A stretch of DNA of 6,589 bases, from NCBI GenBank assembly GCA_020434085.1, contig JAGRBM010000158.1, positions 1 through 6,589 on the forward strand, read 5' to 3'. The notes beneath the pieces were generated by a model that saw nothing but the letters and a program-made list of their open reading frames with translations, was not told the origin of the DNA and ran no database searches. Of the stretch, positions 1 through 6,589 are shown piece by piece (the first letter of the stretch is position 1; every line of letters starts with the position of its first letter). The stretch comes from Chrysiogenia bacterium (lineage in GTDB: Bacteria > JAGRBM01). The translations under genes were made by a program, and so were the position numbers.

Positions 1-496
1 CGACTACCGGCGGATTCCACTTCGCATATTCCTGGACAAACTCCAGCGCGGTCTTCTCGGTGACTTCTTCCCAGCCCGCCACCGCGACCTTGCCGCCCTT
101 GGCATCGATGCCAAGGCCCACGCGGCCCGCGCAGGCGGGATCTTCGAGAATGGCCTGCGCGATCTTCGGGTCCTTGTGCAGGATCGAGCCGATGATGACC
201 CGCTCCACACCGACTTCGAGATAGGCCTTCGCCGTGGCCACGTCGCGAATACCACCGCCAAGTTCGACGGGAATGGAGAGTGCCTCCACCACAGCCTTGA
301 TCAGGTCGCGGTTTCTGGGAATCCCTTCACGCGCGCCGTCGAGATCTACCAGGTGCAGCCACCGGGCGCCCTCGCTCTCCCAGCGTTTGGCCATGGCAAC
401 CGGATCTTCGCCGTAGATGGTTTCCTTGTCGTAGTCGCCCTGGAGCAGGCGGACGCACTTGCCGCCGCGAATGTCGATTGCCGGGTAGAAATCCAC
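1..496 (-). CDS. hisA: HisA, ProFAR isomerase (3' end cut by window)
   Basis: Phosphoribosylformimino-5-aminoimidazole carboxamide ribotide isomerase, cytoplasmic, step 4 of histidine synthesis (an Amadori rearrangement making PRFAR, the substrate of HisF-HisH). I translated it by hand: 165 residues are visible of a family length near 240-250, so about two thirds of the (beta-alpha)8 barrel. The N-terminus reads VDFYPAIDIRGGKCVRL, with catalytic Asp8. The first-half phosphate loop ELGGGIR is at residues 78-84 and IIGS at 101-104. LGIDAKGG carries Asp131, the expected second catalytic acid. The start is GTG at 494-496: the hisH TAG stop lies in the same frame 6 bases upstream, so no earlier start is possible, and barrel strand 1 begins right after it. 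A modest GCGAGG ribosome site lies in the hisH tail. The C-terminal barrel half, and probably hisF, lie beyond position 1. Confidence 0.96.
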   Translation of the reverse strand, partial: MDFYPAIDIRGGKCVRLLQGDYDKETIYGEDPVAMAKRWESEGARWLHLVDLDGAREGIPRNRDLIKAVVEALSIPVELGGGIRDVATAKAYLEVGVERVIIGSILHKDPKIAQAILEDPACAGRVGLGIDAKGGKVAVAGWEEVTEKTALEFVQEYAKWNPPVV

Positions 497-502
497 TGGT
501 GT

Positions 503-1141
503 CTATGCCTCGCCGGAGAGCTCGCAGAAATTCTTGATGACCGACAGGCCCGCCTTCTGGCTTTTCTCCGGATGGAACTGCGTCGCCATGATCGGTCCCT
601 TGCGAATGGCCGATACGAAGTCGATGCCGTAGCGCGTGCGCGCCGCCGCGACCGAGCCATCCTCAGGCGCCACGTAGTAGGAGTGCACAAAGTAAAAATA
701 CGTGCCCGACTCGATTCCGCCAAAGAGCGGCTGGTCGCCGACGAACTCTACGGCATTCCAGCCCATGTGGGGGACCTTGAGGTGCTCGCCGTTCTCACCG
801 CGAAGGGGCGAGACAAAGCGCGGGACCTTGCCGGCAACAACGCCGAGCCCCTCGGCGCCGCCGTGTTCCTCACTCCAGTCGAAAAGGATCTGGAGTCCCA
901 GGCACAGGCCGAGGTAGGGCCTTCCCGAAGCCAGGTAGCTGCGCAGCGGCGCAACCATGCCCTGCCCTTCGAGCGTGGCCATGCAGTCCTTGAAGGCGCC
1001 CTGCCCTGGAAGCACCAGGCGCTCAGCGCGCTCGATGTCCTGCGCGCGCGAGATGATCTGCGCCTCATGCCCGACGGTCTCGAAGGCCTTCTGCACGCTG
1101 CGCAGATTGCCGCGGCCGTAATCGATGATCGAAATGCTCAT
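503..1141 (-). CDS. hisH: HisH, glutamine amidotransferase subunit of IGP synthase
   Basis: Class I glutamine amidotransferase that releases ammonia from glutamine and channels it into HisF, which converts PRFAR to imidazole glycerol phosphate plus AICAR. The protein is 212 residues, a complete family length. The N-terminus IIDYGRGNLRSV (residues 5-16) is typical. The catalytic triad is visible: Cys80 in GLCLGLQ, and His190 and Glu192 in QFHPEKS. Further family signatures are VPHMGWN (123-129) and YFVHSYYV (150-157). The oxyanion-strand motif usually written PGVG reads PGQG at 45-48. The gene starts with ATG 22 bases after the hisB stop, behind a weak AGAAGAG ribosome site, and ends with TAG 6 bases before hisA in the same frame. 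Its partner hisF is not in the window. It could only be confused with other class I amidotransferases such as TrpG or PdxT, but the motifs and neighbours fit HisH. Confidence 0.97.
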   Translation of the reverse strand: MSISIIDYGRGNLRSVQKAFETVGHEAQIISRAQDIERAERLVLPGQGAFKDCMATLEGQGMVAPLRSYLASGRPYLGLCLGLQILFDWSEEHGGAEGLGVVAGKVPRFVSPLRGENGEHLKVPHMGWNAVEFVGDQPLFGGIESGTYFYFVHSYYVAPEDGSVAAARTRYGIDFVSAIRKGPIMATQFHPEKSQKAGLSVIKNFCELSGEA

Positions 1142-1163
1142 GCTGCTCTTCTGCCGAAATGTT

Positions 1164-1748
1164 CTAGAGCGCGCCCTTGGAAGAAGCCACGCCGCCGCCC
1201 TCGACCTTCACCGCCGCGCGAATGGCGCGGGCGAAGGCCTTGAAGGAGGCCTCCACGAGGTGATGCCGGTTCTCGCCGTATTCCATGATGATGTGCACAT
1301 TGGCGCGGGCGTGGTTGGCAAAGGCCTGGAAAAACTCGGCCACCAGCTCCACGTCGAAGTCGCCGACGCGGCCCGGGCGCAGGGGTTCGTTGCGGTAGAC
1401 GAAATAGGGTCTGCCACAGAAATCCACCACCGCGCGGCTGAGTGCTTCATCGAGCGGAACACTGAAATTGCCGTAGCGCGAGATACCCGCCTTGTCGCCG
1501 AGCGCCTTCTCAAAGGCCTGTCCCAGGCAGATGCCCAGGTCCTCGACGGTGTGGTGGTAATCGACCTCCACGTCGCCGGTCGCCTTCACGGTCAGGTCCA
1601 CCTTGCCGTGCACGGCGATCTGCTCGAGCATGTGGTTGAGAAACGGCACGGGCGTCTCAATGCTGCGCTCGCCGGTTCCATCCACATTCAGCGTCAGGGA
1701 GATCTCGGTCTCCTTGGTCTTGCGTTCGATGCTCGCGGTTCGTGCCAT
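1164..1748 (-). CDS. hisB: HisB, monofunctional imidazoleglycerol-phosphate dehydratase
   Basis: Manganese-dependent dehydratase converting imidazole glycerol phosphate to imidazole acetol phosphate, step 6 of histidine synthesis. At 194 residues it is the stand-alone IGPD form. The roughly 350-residue gammaproteobacterial fusion carries an added N-terminal histidinol-phosphate phosphatase domain, which is absent here. Metal and substrate motifs of the duplicated fold are all present: FLNHML (36-41), DYHHTVED (63-70), PLDEAL (98-103, where PMDEAL is more usual), His146 in NHARAN, and [10 protein letters not shown] (162-171). The C-terminus SSKGAL matches the usual S-[ST]-KGAL ending. It starts 2 bases after the hisC stop, behind the strongest Shine-Dalgarno sequence in the window. 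A separate histidinol-phosphate phosphatase must be supplied by another locus. Confidence 0.98.
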   Translation of the reverse strand: MARTASIERKTKETEISLTLNVDGTGERSIETPVPFLNHMLEQIAVHGKVDLTVKATGDVEVDYHHTVEDLGICLGQAFEKALGDKAGISRYGNFSVPLDEALSRAVVDFCGRPYFVYRNEPLRPGRVGDFDVELVAEFFQAFANHARANVHIIMEYGENRHHLVEASFKAFARAIRAAVKVEGGGVASSKGAL

Positions 1749-1750
1749 GT

Positions 1751-2845
1751 TCAGGCACCTCCTTCGAGATTCTTGCGAAGTGCATTCCAGAATGCGCGAT
1801 TGTTGGCCGGAGTGCCAATGGTGACCCGCAAACAGTTCTCCAGCGGCCCGGGGCGCGAGAGGTTGCGAATGCGGATCCCCTCAGCGAGCAGCTTCTTGTG
1901 GAGCTGCGGCGCTTTGGGCGTGCGGAAGAGCAGAAAGTTCGCGTCCGAGCGAAAGACTTCCACATTCTCGAGGGTCCGCATCTTTTCGGCCAGCCCCTTG
2001 CGCTCGCGCACCAGGGTCTCGGTCTGCTTTTTCGTCTCGGCAGGCTCACGGAAATAGAGCTCGGCCACCCGCTGGGAAAACGTGCTGATGTTGTAGGGAA
2101 GGCGCACTTTCTCCATCTGCTCGGCGATGGCTTCGCTTGTCAGCGCCATGCCCAGCCGAAGCGAGGCGAAGCCCACTTTCGAGAGGGTCTTGAGCACGAC
2201 CAGGTTGGGTTCCTTGCCGGCGCGGTCGGCAAAGCTGATCTCGCCGTAATCGCCGTAGGCCTCATCCACCACCACGATGGCGCCGGAGTTTCGCACCAGC
2301 CAGCTCACCGCGTCGGGATCGTAGCAATTGCCCGTGGGATTGTTCGGCGTCGCCAGGAAGATCACGTTTGCGGGTTTTCGAACCAGCACCTTCGCCCAGT
2401 CGTCGACGTCGAGGTCGAAGTTCTCATCGAGCGGTACGCCGACGACGTCGTAGCCGAGGCCGCGCGCGATCTGGCCGTACATCGAAAACGACGGCGTCGG
2501 CACCAGCAGGCGGGCGCGCTTGCGGCTCCCGCCGGCAAAGACCGCGCACAGGATTCCGATGATCTCGTCCGAGCCGTTGCCGAAGACCACGCGGGCGTCG
2601 CGGCGCACACGGTAGTGCTTGCGAATGAGCGCCGAGAGATCCCCCATCATTGGGTCAGGGTAGCGGTTGAGATCGATCTCGCGCGCCAGCGCCGCCACCT
2701 TCGCGCGCATCGCGCGGCTTGGCGCATAGGGCGACTCATTGGCGTCCAGGCACAGCCCGGCCTTGCCCTTCTCGGGCTCGTACGGGGCCATTTCCTCCAG
2801 CGCGGGCTGGAGGAGCTCGGCATAGTCCGGCGGCAGCTTCTTCAT
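1751..2845 (-). CDS. hisC: HisC, histidinol-phosphate aminotransferase
   Basis: PLP-dependent class I/II aminotransferase that transfers the amino group of glutamate to imidazole acetol phosphate, step 7 of the pathway. The protein is 364 residues, a normal length. Fold-type I motifs appear in order: DANESPY (34-40), FGNGSDE (88-94, cofactor phosphate loop), TPNNPTGN (166-173), VDEAY with Asp194 and Tyr197, [13 protein letters not shown] with the Schiff-base Lys223 and Arg230, and LRVTIGT with Arg340, the expected carboxylate-binding arginine. The loop after Lys223 is one residue shorter than the E. coli form (SKAFALAGLR as recalled), a variant I believe is common in other HisC groups. The ATG overlaps the hisD stop in ATGA and has no clear ribosome site of its own. 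Position inside the his operon argues against a different aminotransferase role, although this family sometimes also acts on aromatic keto acids. Confidence 0.96.
   Translation of the reverse strand: MKKLPPDYAELLQPALEEMAPYEPEKGKAGLCLDANESPYAPSRAMRAKVAALAREIDLNRYPDPMMGDLSALIRKHYRVRRDARVVFGNGSDEIIGILCAVFAGGSRKRARLLVPTPSFSMYGQIARGLGYDVVGVPLDENFDLDVDDWAKVLVRKPANVIFLATPNNPTGNCYDPDAVSWLVRNSGAIVVVDEAYGDYGEISFADRAGKEPNLVVLKTLSKVGFASLRLGMALTSEAIAEQMEKVRLPYNISTFSQRVAELYFREPAETKKQTETLVRERKGLAEKMRTLENVEVFRSDANFLLFRTPKAPQLHKKLLAEGIRIRNLSRPGPLENCLRVTIGTPANNRAFWNALRKNLEGGA
1757..1764 (-). promoter_or_regulatory. Strong Shine-Dalgarno sequence of hisB
   Basis: The minus strand reads AAGGAGGT, a near-perfect anti-16S match, 8 bases before the hisB ATG. 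It lies entirely inside the last codons of hisC (Glu-Gly-Gly-Ala-stop). This is the best ribosome site in the window and suggests that hisB is translated efficiently and not only by coupling to hisC. Confidence 0.85.
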
Positions 2846-4143
2846 CGCTTCGCTTTCTTCTTCAGTCTCACGCTCACCGATCCGGCATGGGCATGCAGCC
2901 CCTCGGACTCGGCCAGCGTCACAATGTCCGGGCCCAGGGCGCGCAGCGCGCCCTCGCTGAAGGCCACGGTGCTGGTCTTCTTGAGAAAATCGTCGACTCC
3001 CAGCGGCGAACCAAAGCGCGCCGCGCCCGCCGTGGGAAGCACGTGGTTGGAGCCGGCGATGTAGTCCCCAACCGCTTCAGGCGTCCACGGACCGATGAAG
3101 ATGGCGCCGGCGTTGCGGATCTTCGGAACCAGCGACTCCGGCTTCTTCAAATACAGCTCCACGTGCTCGGGCGCCAACCGGTTGACCAGATCGATGGCCA
3201 TGGACACGCGCGGCACGATGAAGATCCGTCCGAAGCTGCGCAGCGAGTCCTGCAGGATCTCCTTGCGCGGGCTGGTTTTCACGATCGCCTTCACCTCGGC
3301 GGAAACCGCTTCGGCCAGTTCGGCATCCGTGGTGAGCAACACCGCAGTCGCCGACTCATCGTGCTCGGCCTGCGAGAGCAGATCCCACGCAACGCGCTCC
3401 GGATCGGCGCTGCCATCGGCAATCACCACAATCTCCGAGGGACCGGCGAGCTGGTCGATGCCCACCTGCCCGAATACCTGACGCTTGGCCTCGGTCACCC
3501 AGGCATTGCCGGGACCGACGATCTTCGCCACGCGCGGCACCGAGGCCGTCCCGTAGGCAAAGGCCGCCACGGCCTGCGCGCCGCCGATGCGGTAGACGCT
3601 GTCGACGCCGGCCACGTGGGCGGCGGCCAGCAGCACCGGGTTCTCCTGCAGCGACGCGCGCGGCGAGGCCACGTAGATATTCTTTACCCCGGCGACCTTC
3701 GCGGGCGTTGCTGTCATGAGCAGCGTCGAGGGATAGGCCGCCTTGCCGCCGGGCACGTAGAGGCACACGGCATCGAGCGGCGTGTAGCGAAGGCCCAGCT
3801 TGGCCCCCGAAGCGTCCCTGAATTGCCAGGACTCGCGCCGCTGGCGCTCGTGATAGGCGCGGATGCGCGCGGCCGCTGTGCGAAGCGCCTTGCGAAGCTT
3901 GGGATCGATCTTGTCGTAGGCCTTCTTGAGGTCGGCCTTCGCGATGACGAGGTTCCGTTTGCTCAGCGTCAGCCCGTCGAAGCGCTTGGTGTAGGCAAAC
4001 AGGGGCCGGTCACCGGCGCGAGCGATGTCGGCGATGATCTTCTGCACGCCCTCGGCCACCGCGCCGCCGATTTCGGCGCCGCGCTTTTCAATGCGCGCGA
4101 ATTCCTTTTCAAAGGCGGGAGAGTCCGCCCTGACGATCTTCAT
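2842..4143 (-). CDS. hisD: HisD, histidinol dehydrogenase
   Basis: Zinc-dependent enzyme performing the last two steps, the NAD-linked four-electron oxidation of L-histidinol to L-histidine. It is 433 residues, the full family length. Expected residues: Gln258 and His261 in SQAEHDE, Asp360 in AVGDYIAG, and His419 in GLHAHA as zinc ligands; the Glu326-His327 pair in NRLAPEHVEL as general base; the NAD-site motif YVPGGKAAYPS (129-139); VGPGNAWVTEAK (209-220); and DQLAGPSE (230-237). I chose the ATG at 4141-4143. It gives the normal N-terminus, overlaps the hisG stop by 4 bases and has AGGGAG 7 bases upstream. The reading frame stays open for another 121 codons into hisG (to 4506), but that extension is Arg/Gly/Ala-rich, resembles no HisD and is the wrong frame of a real gene. 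The C-terminus ends in a lysine/arginine-rich tail. Confidence 0.98.
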   Translation of the reverse strand: MKIVRADSPAFEKEFARIEKRGAEIGGAVAEGVQKIIADIARAGDRPLFAYTKRFDGLTLSKRNLVIAKADLKKAYDKIDPKLRKALRTAAARIRAYHERQRRESWQFRDASGAKLGLRYTPLDAVCLYVPGGKAAYPSTLLMTATPAKVAGVKNIYVASPRASLQENPVLLAAAHVAGVDSVYRIGGAQAVAAFAYGTASVPRVAKIVGPGNAWVTEAKRQVFGQVGIDQLAGPSEIVVIADGSADPERVAWDLLSQAEHDESATAVLLTTDAELAEAVSAEVKAIVKTSPRKEILQDSLRSFGRIFIVPRVSMAIDLVNRLAPEHVELYLKKPESLVPKIRNAGAIFIGPWTPEAVGDYIAGSNHVLPTAGAARFGSPLGVDDFLKKTSTVAFSEGALRALGPDIVTLAESEGLHAHAGSVSVRLKKKAKR

Positions 4144-4787
4144 GCCGCCACTCCCTGGGGAACGACCTTGCCCAGGCGCTCGATCACCTCGCGCGCCTTG
4201 GCCGACTTCAGGCGCAGGGCCGCGCGACCCACGATGAAGCGCGCAGTCGAGCGCATGACCAGCTCTTCTTCCTGCAATCCGTTGGCACGCAGGGTTCCGC
4301 CGGTCTCGACGAGGTCGACGATCTTGTCGGCAATGCCGGTCGCCGGCGCCAGCTCGATCGCGCCATAGAGGTGTACCACGTCGATGCGGATTCCCTTGCG
4401 CGAGTAGTGCTGGGTCGCGAGCTGCCCGTATTTCGTCGCAATGCGCAACGGTCCGATGCGCGCCTCTTTGGGCGCGTCCTTCGGACCCGCCACCATCAGG
4501 CGGCACTCGCTGATCTTGAGGTCCAGCGGCTCATAGAGCGTGTAGCCGTGTTCTTCGAGGACGTCCTTGCCCACAACGCCCGCATCGGCGGCGCCGCGGT
4601 CGACGTAGGCCGGCACGTCCTGGGAACGCACGACCAGGATGCGGATGCCCGCGTCTTCGAGATCGAAGATCAGCTTGCGCGATTCCTCGCGCAGGGGCGA
4701 GACGTCGTAGCCCGCCTGCTCAAACAGATCGACCGTATCGGCGAGGACGCGGCCCTTGGCGATGGCGATTGAAAACAGATCCGACAT
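4140..4787 (-). CDS. hisG: HisG, short-form ATP phosphoribosyltransferase catalytic subunit
   Basis: Catalyses the committed first step of histidine synthesis, joining ATP and PRPP to give phosphoribosyl-ATP. At 215 residues it is the short form (HisG-S), lacking the roughly 80-residue C-terminal domain that binds histidine in the long form. Short enzymes studied so far work in a complex with HisZ, a HisRS-like regulatory subunit, and no hisZ is present here. Visible motifs are IAIAKGRVL (7-15), VVRSQDVPAYVDRGAADAGV (52-71), and the PRPP site ELAPATGIADKIVDLVETGG (145-164) followed by TLRANGL. The ATKYP motif of the family reads ATKYG at 117-121. The start is ATG 2 bases after the murA stop, behind a good AAGGAG ribosome site. 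The stop overlaps the hisD start. Feedback control would be expected through HisZ. No leader peptide or attenuator is possible in the 2-base gap. Confidence 0.97.
   Translation of the reverse strand: MSDLFSIAIAKGRVLADTVDLFEQAGYDVSPLREESRKLIFDLEDAGIRILVVRSQDVPAYVDRGAADAGVVGKDVLEEHGYTLYEPLDLKISECRLMVAGPKDAPKEARIGPLRIATKYGQLATQHYSRKGIRIDVVHLYGAIELAPATGIADKIVDLVETGGTLRANGLQEEELVMRSTARFIVGRAALRLKSAKAREVIERLGKVVPQGVAA
4151..4156 (-). promoter_or_regulatory. Shine-Dalgarno sequence of hisD
   Basis: The minus strand reads AGGGAG, 7 bases before the hisD ATG at 4143 and inside the hisG C-terminal codons. It decides between this start and any start in the long in-frame open extension upstream. Confidence 0.7.
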
Positions 4788-4789
4788 GT

Positions 4790-6052
4790 TCAGACTCCTT
4801 CCATGGGGAGGCGCTGAATGCGCGCGCCCAGGCGGCCGAGTTTTTCTTCGAGGCGCTCATAGCCCCGATCGAGATGATAGATACGCAGCACTTCGGTCGT
4901 ACCTTCGGCAACAAGGCCCGCCAGCACCAGGCATGCCGAGGCCCGCAGGTCGGTGGCCATGACCGGCGCGCCCGAGAGCTTCTTCACGCCCTTCACGACG
5001 GCGGTGCGCCCCTCGACCGAGATGTTTGCTCCCAGACGCTGGAGTTCCTGCGCGTGCATGTAGCGGTTCTCGAAGACGGTCTCCGAGAACACGCTGCTAC
5101 CCTCCGCAAGTGCCAACAGGGCCATGAACTGGGCCTGCATGTCCGTGGCGAATCCGGGAAAGGGCTTGGTCCTGATGTCCACGCCCTTGAGGCGCCCCTT
5201 CGCGCTCACCGTAATCGCATCGTCCTCGATCTTCACCTTCGCGCCCGCTTCGATGAGCTTTTCCACTACGGTATCGACATGATCGTAGACCACGCCCTCG
5301 ACCCGCACGGGTCCGCCGGCAATGGCGCCCGCGACGAGCAGCGTGCCGGCCTCAATGCGGTCGGGAATGACGTCGAGCTTGAAGGGCACGAGCGAGTCGG
5401 CTCCCTTCACGCGAATCGTATCGGTCCCTGCGCCTTCGACGCTCGCGCCCATCTGGTTGAGCGCATCGGCGATCTGCACCACTTCGGGCTCGCAGGCGGC
5501 GTTGTGGAAGACGGTCTCACCCTTGGCCAGCGCGGCCGCCATGATGAGGTTCTCGGTGCCGGTCACGCTTTTCACATCAAAGGTGAAGGTCGCGCCCTTG
5601 AGCCGCCTGGCGCGCGCCTCGACGTAGCCGTGTTCAAGAACAATTTCCGCGCCCAGAGCTTCGAGACCTTTCAGGTGCTGGTCGATGGGCCGCGCCCCGA
5701 TTGCGCAGCCGCCCGGAAGGGAAATGCGTGCGCGCCCGAAGCGCGCAACAAGCGGCCCAAGTGCCAGCACCGAGGCCCGCATCGTCTTTACGAGGTCATA
5801 GGGCGCTTCGAACTCCTTGATGGCCGCCGCATTGATGGTGGCGCTGTTCCCGGCGAAGGTCGTGGACGCACCCAGGCGCTCGATGAGCTTGAGCATCGTG
5901 CGCACATCGCGCAGGTTAGGCACGCGGTCGATTTCCGAGACACCCTCGGAGAGCAGCGCGCAGGTCATCAGGGGCAGCACTGCGTTCTTTGCGCCGGAGA
6001 CCTGCACCGTGCCTTCGAGCCGGGTGCCGCCTTCTATTACGAACTTGTCCAT
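4790..6052 (-). CDS. murA: MurA, UDP-N-acetylglucosamine 1-carboxyvinyltransferase
   Basis: Cytoplasmic enzyme that transfers enolpyruvate from PEP to UDP-GlcNAc, the first committed step of peptidoglycan synthesis. It has 420 residues, the usual length, in the two-domain inside-out barrel of the EPSP synthase family. Key residues are in place: Lys22-Asn23 in SGAKNAVLP, Arg92 in KTMRAS, Cys116 in the mobile loop [11 protein letters not shown], Asp304 in FATDMQAQ, Asp368-Arg370 in TDLRAS and Arg396 in HLDRGYE. Cys116 matches the fosfomycin-reactive cysteine (Cys115 in E. coli), so target-based intrinsic resistance through a Cys-to-Asp change is not seen. It starts 4 bases after prmC with only a weak GAAGGGA ribosome site 11 bases upstream, and ends 2 bases before hisG. 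Its close relative AroA is excluded by the UDP-GlcNAc and cysteine-loop motifs. Confidence 0.98.
   Translation of the reverse strand: MDKFVIEGGTRLEGTVQVSGAKNAVLPLMTCALLSEGVSEIDRVPNLRDVRTMLKLIERLGASTTFAGNSATINAAAIKEFEAPYDLVKTMRASVLALGPLVARFGRARISLPGGCAIGARPIDQHLKGLEALGAEIVLEHGYVEARARRLKGATFTFDVKSVTGTENLIMAAALAKGETVFHNAACEPEVVQIADALNQMGASVEGAGTDTIRVKGADSLVPFKLDVIPDRIEAGTLLVAGAIAGGPVRVEGVVYDHVDTVVEKLIEAGAKVKIEDDAITVSAKGRLKGVDIRTKPFPGFATDMQAQFMALLALAEGSSVFSETVFENRYMHAQELQRLGANISVEGRTAVVKGVKKLSGAPVMATDLRASACLVLAGLVAEGTTEVLRIYHLDRGYERLEEKLGRLGARIQRLPMEGV
4795..4800 (-). promoter_or_regulatory. Shine-Dalgarno sequence of hisG
   Basis: The minus strand reads AAGGAG, 7 bases before the hisG ATG, inside the final codons of murA (Met-Glu-Gly-Val-stop). 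It supports the chosen hisG start and independent ribosome loading at the murA/his boundary. Confidence 0.8.
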
Positions 6053-6056
6053 GACC

Positions 6057-6589
6057 CTAGTGGTCCCTTCTTCGCGCGATCAGCGTGCGGTCCAGGCCCG
6101 CAAGATCGCGCCGCACTTCAATGTCCTGCCAGGCGCCCGCCGCCTCGGCCAGCGCGTAGGCCGCCTCCCCCTGCGTGGCACCGATCTCGATGAGCAGCAA
6201 GCCGCCGGGTTTCACAAACGGCCCGGCCCCTTCGATGATCTGCCGCACCAATGCAAGCCCGTCCCCGCCGGGGGTGAGCGCGCCGCGGGGTTCAAACTCC
6301 CGCACGTCGGGCATCAGGCCCACCATCTCCGCCTCGGCGATGTAGGGCGGGTTCGAGGCGACAACCTCAAAAGTCTCGCCCACCTCAACCGGCTCCAAAA
6401 GCGAGCCCTCACGAAACGCCACGCGCTCCGAGAGCCCGAGCACCTCTGCGTTCTTTTTCGCTAGCGCCAGCGCCTCCGACGAGACATCCGTGGCGACCGC
6501 GCTCACGCCCGGGCGCTCTTTCAGCACCGCCAACGCGATGGCCCCACTGCCGGTGCCGATGTCGAGAATCCGCGCCTGCGAATCTTCCG
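6057..6589 (-). CDS. prmC: PrmC (HemK), release factor glutamine methyltransferase, 5' end outside window
   Basis: SAM-dependent N5-glutamine methyltransferase that modifies the GGQ glutamine of peptide-chain release factors RF1 and RF2. The window holds the last 176 codons, essentially the Rossmann methyltransferase domain. The N-terminal helical domain, roughly 100 residues that bind the release factor, lies beyond 6589. The frame is open to the window edge. Numbered from the first visible codon, SAM motif I is [13 protein letters not shown] (7-19), the acidic residue after the second strand is Asp34 in ATDVSS, and the substrate-glutamine motif is NPPYI at 79-83. LTPGGDGL is also typical of PrmC. 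A TTG at 6531-6533 could be mistaken for a start but encodes an internal leucine within motif I. In many bacteria prfA lies just upstream; whether it does here cannot be seen. RlmB- or PrmB-like N5-glutamine methyltransferases share NPPY, but motif spacing and context favour PrmC. Confidence 0.93.
   Translation of the reverse strand, partial: EDSQARILDIGTGSGAIALAVLKERPGVSAVATDVSSEALALAKKNAEVLGLSERVAFREGSLLEPVEVGETFEVVASNPPYIAEAEMVGLMPDVREFEPRGALTPGGDGLALVRQIIEGAGPFVKPGGLLLIEIGATQGEAAYALAEAAGAWQDIEVRRDLAGLDRTLIARRRDH

Noticed and set aside
1142-1163. The 22-base hisB-hisH spacer as a possible terminator or promoter.
   Set aside because: It is too short, with no hairpin plus T-tract and no recognisable -35/-10 pair; it only holds a weak ribosome site for hisH.
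176-1243. 355-codon plus-strand open frame antisense to hisA and hisH.
   Set aside because: Same codon-aligned artefact, extended across the junction because hisH and hisA share a frame.
1125-2057. 310-codon plus-strand open frame antisense to hisB.
   Set aside because: Codon-aligned with hisB on the minus strand; no domain recognisable.
1742-3064. 440-codon plus-strand open frame antisense to hisC.
   Set aside because: Same codon-aligned antisense artefact; HisC on the other strand has all PLP-enzyme motifs.
2719-4368. 549-codon plus-strand open frame antisense to hisD and hisC.
   Set aside because: It is codon-aligned with the minus-strand genes, so stops can arise only where those genes use TTA, CTA or TCA, which are rare in this GC-rich sequence. 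Composition is Arg/Ala/Gly/His-rich with no recognisable domain, and the sense strand encodes complete enzymes.
4144-4506. In-frame upstream extension of hisD (121 open codons) that could suggest a longer HisD or a fusion.
   Set aside because: It lies wholly within hisG in another frame, is low-complexity Arg/Gly/Ala, and the ATG at 4143 has a ribosome site and the normal HisD N-terminus.
4769-6193. 474-codon plus-strand open frame antisense to murA.
   Set aside because: Same codon-aligned artefact; MurA on the other strand is full length with its catalytic residues.
6057-6533. A complete 158-codon gene starting at the TTG at 6533.
   Set aside because: The frame stays open to the window edge, and the codons before the TTG encode the essential SAM motif I ([10 protein letters not shown]), so this is an internal leucine of a longer PrmC.

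Overview
This window is an ordinary but very compact piece of bacterial core metabolism. All genes lie on the minus strand and are read from high to low coordinates: prmC (5' end outside the window), murA, hisG, hisD, hisC, hisB, hisH and hisA (3' end outside the window). Every base belongs to a gene or to a spacer of 22 bases or less. I see no RNA gene, mobile element, repeat family, CRISPR array or convincing terminator or internal promoter.

Layout in transcription order. The C-terminal methyltransferase domain of PrmC (6057-6589) ends 4 bases before MurA (4790-6052), which makes the first committed intermediate of peptidoglycan. MurA ends 2 bases before HisG (4140-4787). HisG/HisD (2842-4143) and HisD/HisC (1751-2845) overlap by 4 bases in ATGA junctions. 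HisC ends 2 bases before HisB (1164-1748). After a 22-base spacer comes HisH (503-1141), and after 6 bases HisA (1-496), which starts with GTG. The tight junctions suggest one transcript with translational coupling.

Together the his genes cover step 1 (HisG), step 4 (HisA), the glutaminase half of step 5 (HisH), step 6 (HisB), step 7 (HisC) and the last two oxidations (HisD) of histidine synthesis. Not present here are HisF (expected just beyond position 1, as partner of HisH), HisI/HisE, a histidinol-phosphate phosphatase and HisZ. HisB is the monofunctional dehydratase with no fused phosphatase domain. HisG is the short form, which in known systems needs HisZ, so both missing functions should be encoded elsewhere in the genome.

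Organism: the sequence is GC-rich (roughly 60-65 % by eye) with strong avoidance of TTA, CTA and TCA codons. That avoidance leaves long open frames exactly antisense to most genes. The order prmC-murA-hisG-hisD-hisC-hisB-hisH-hisA resembles, from memory, the arrangement in Geobacter and other deltaproteobacteria in the broad sense. Taken with short HisG and monofunctional HisB, I infer a deltaproteobacterial-type or related Gram-negative lineage, without being able to name a genus. I found no undescribed system. The observations below concern gene coupling, subfamily choice and a few unusual residues.
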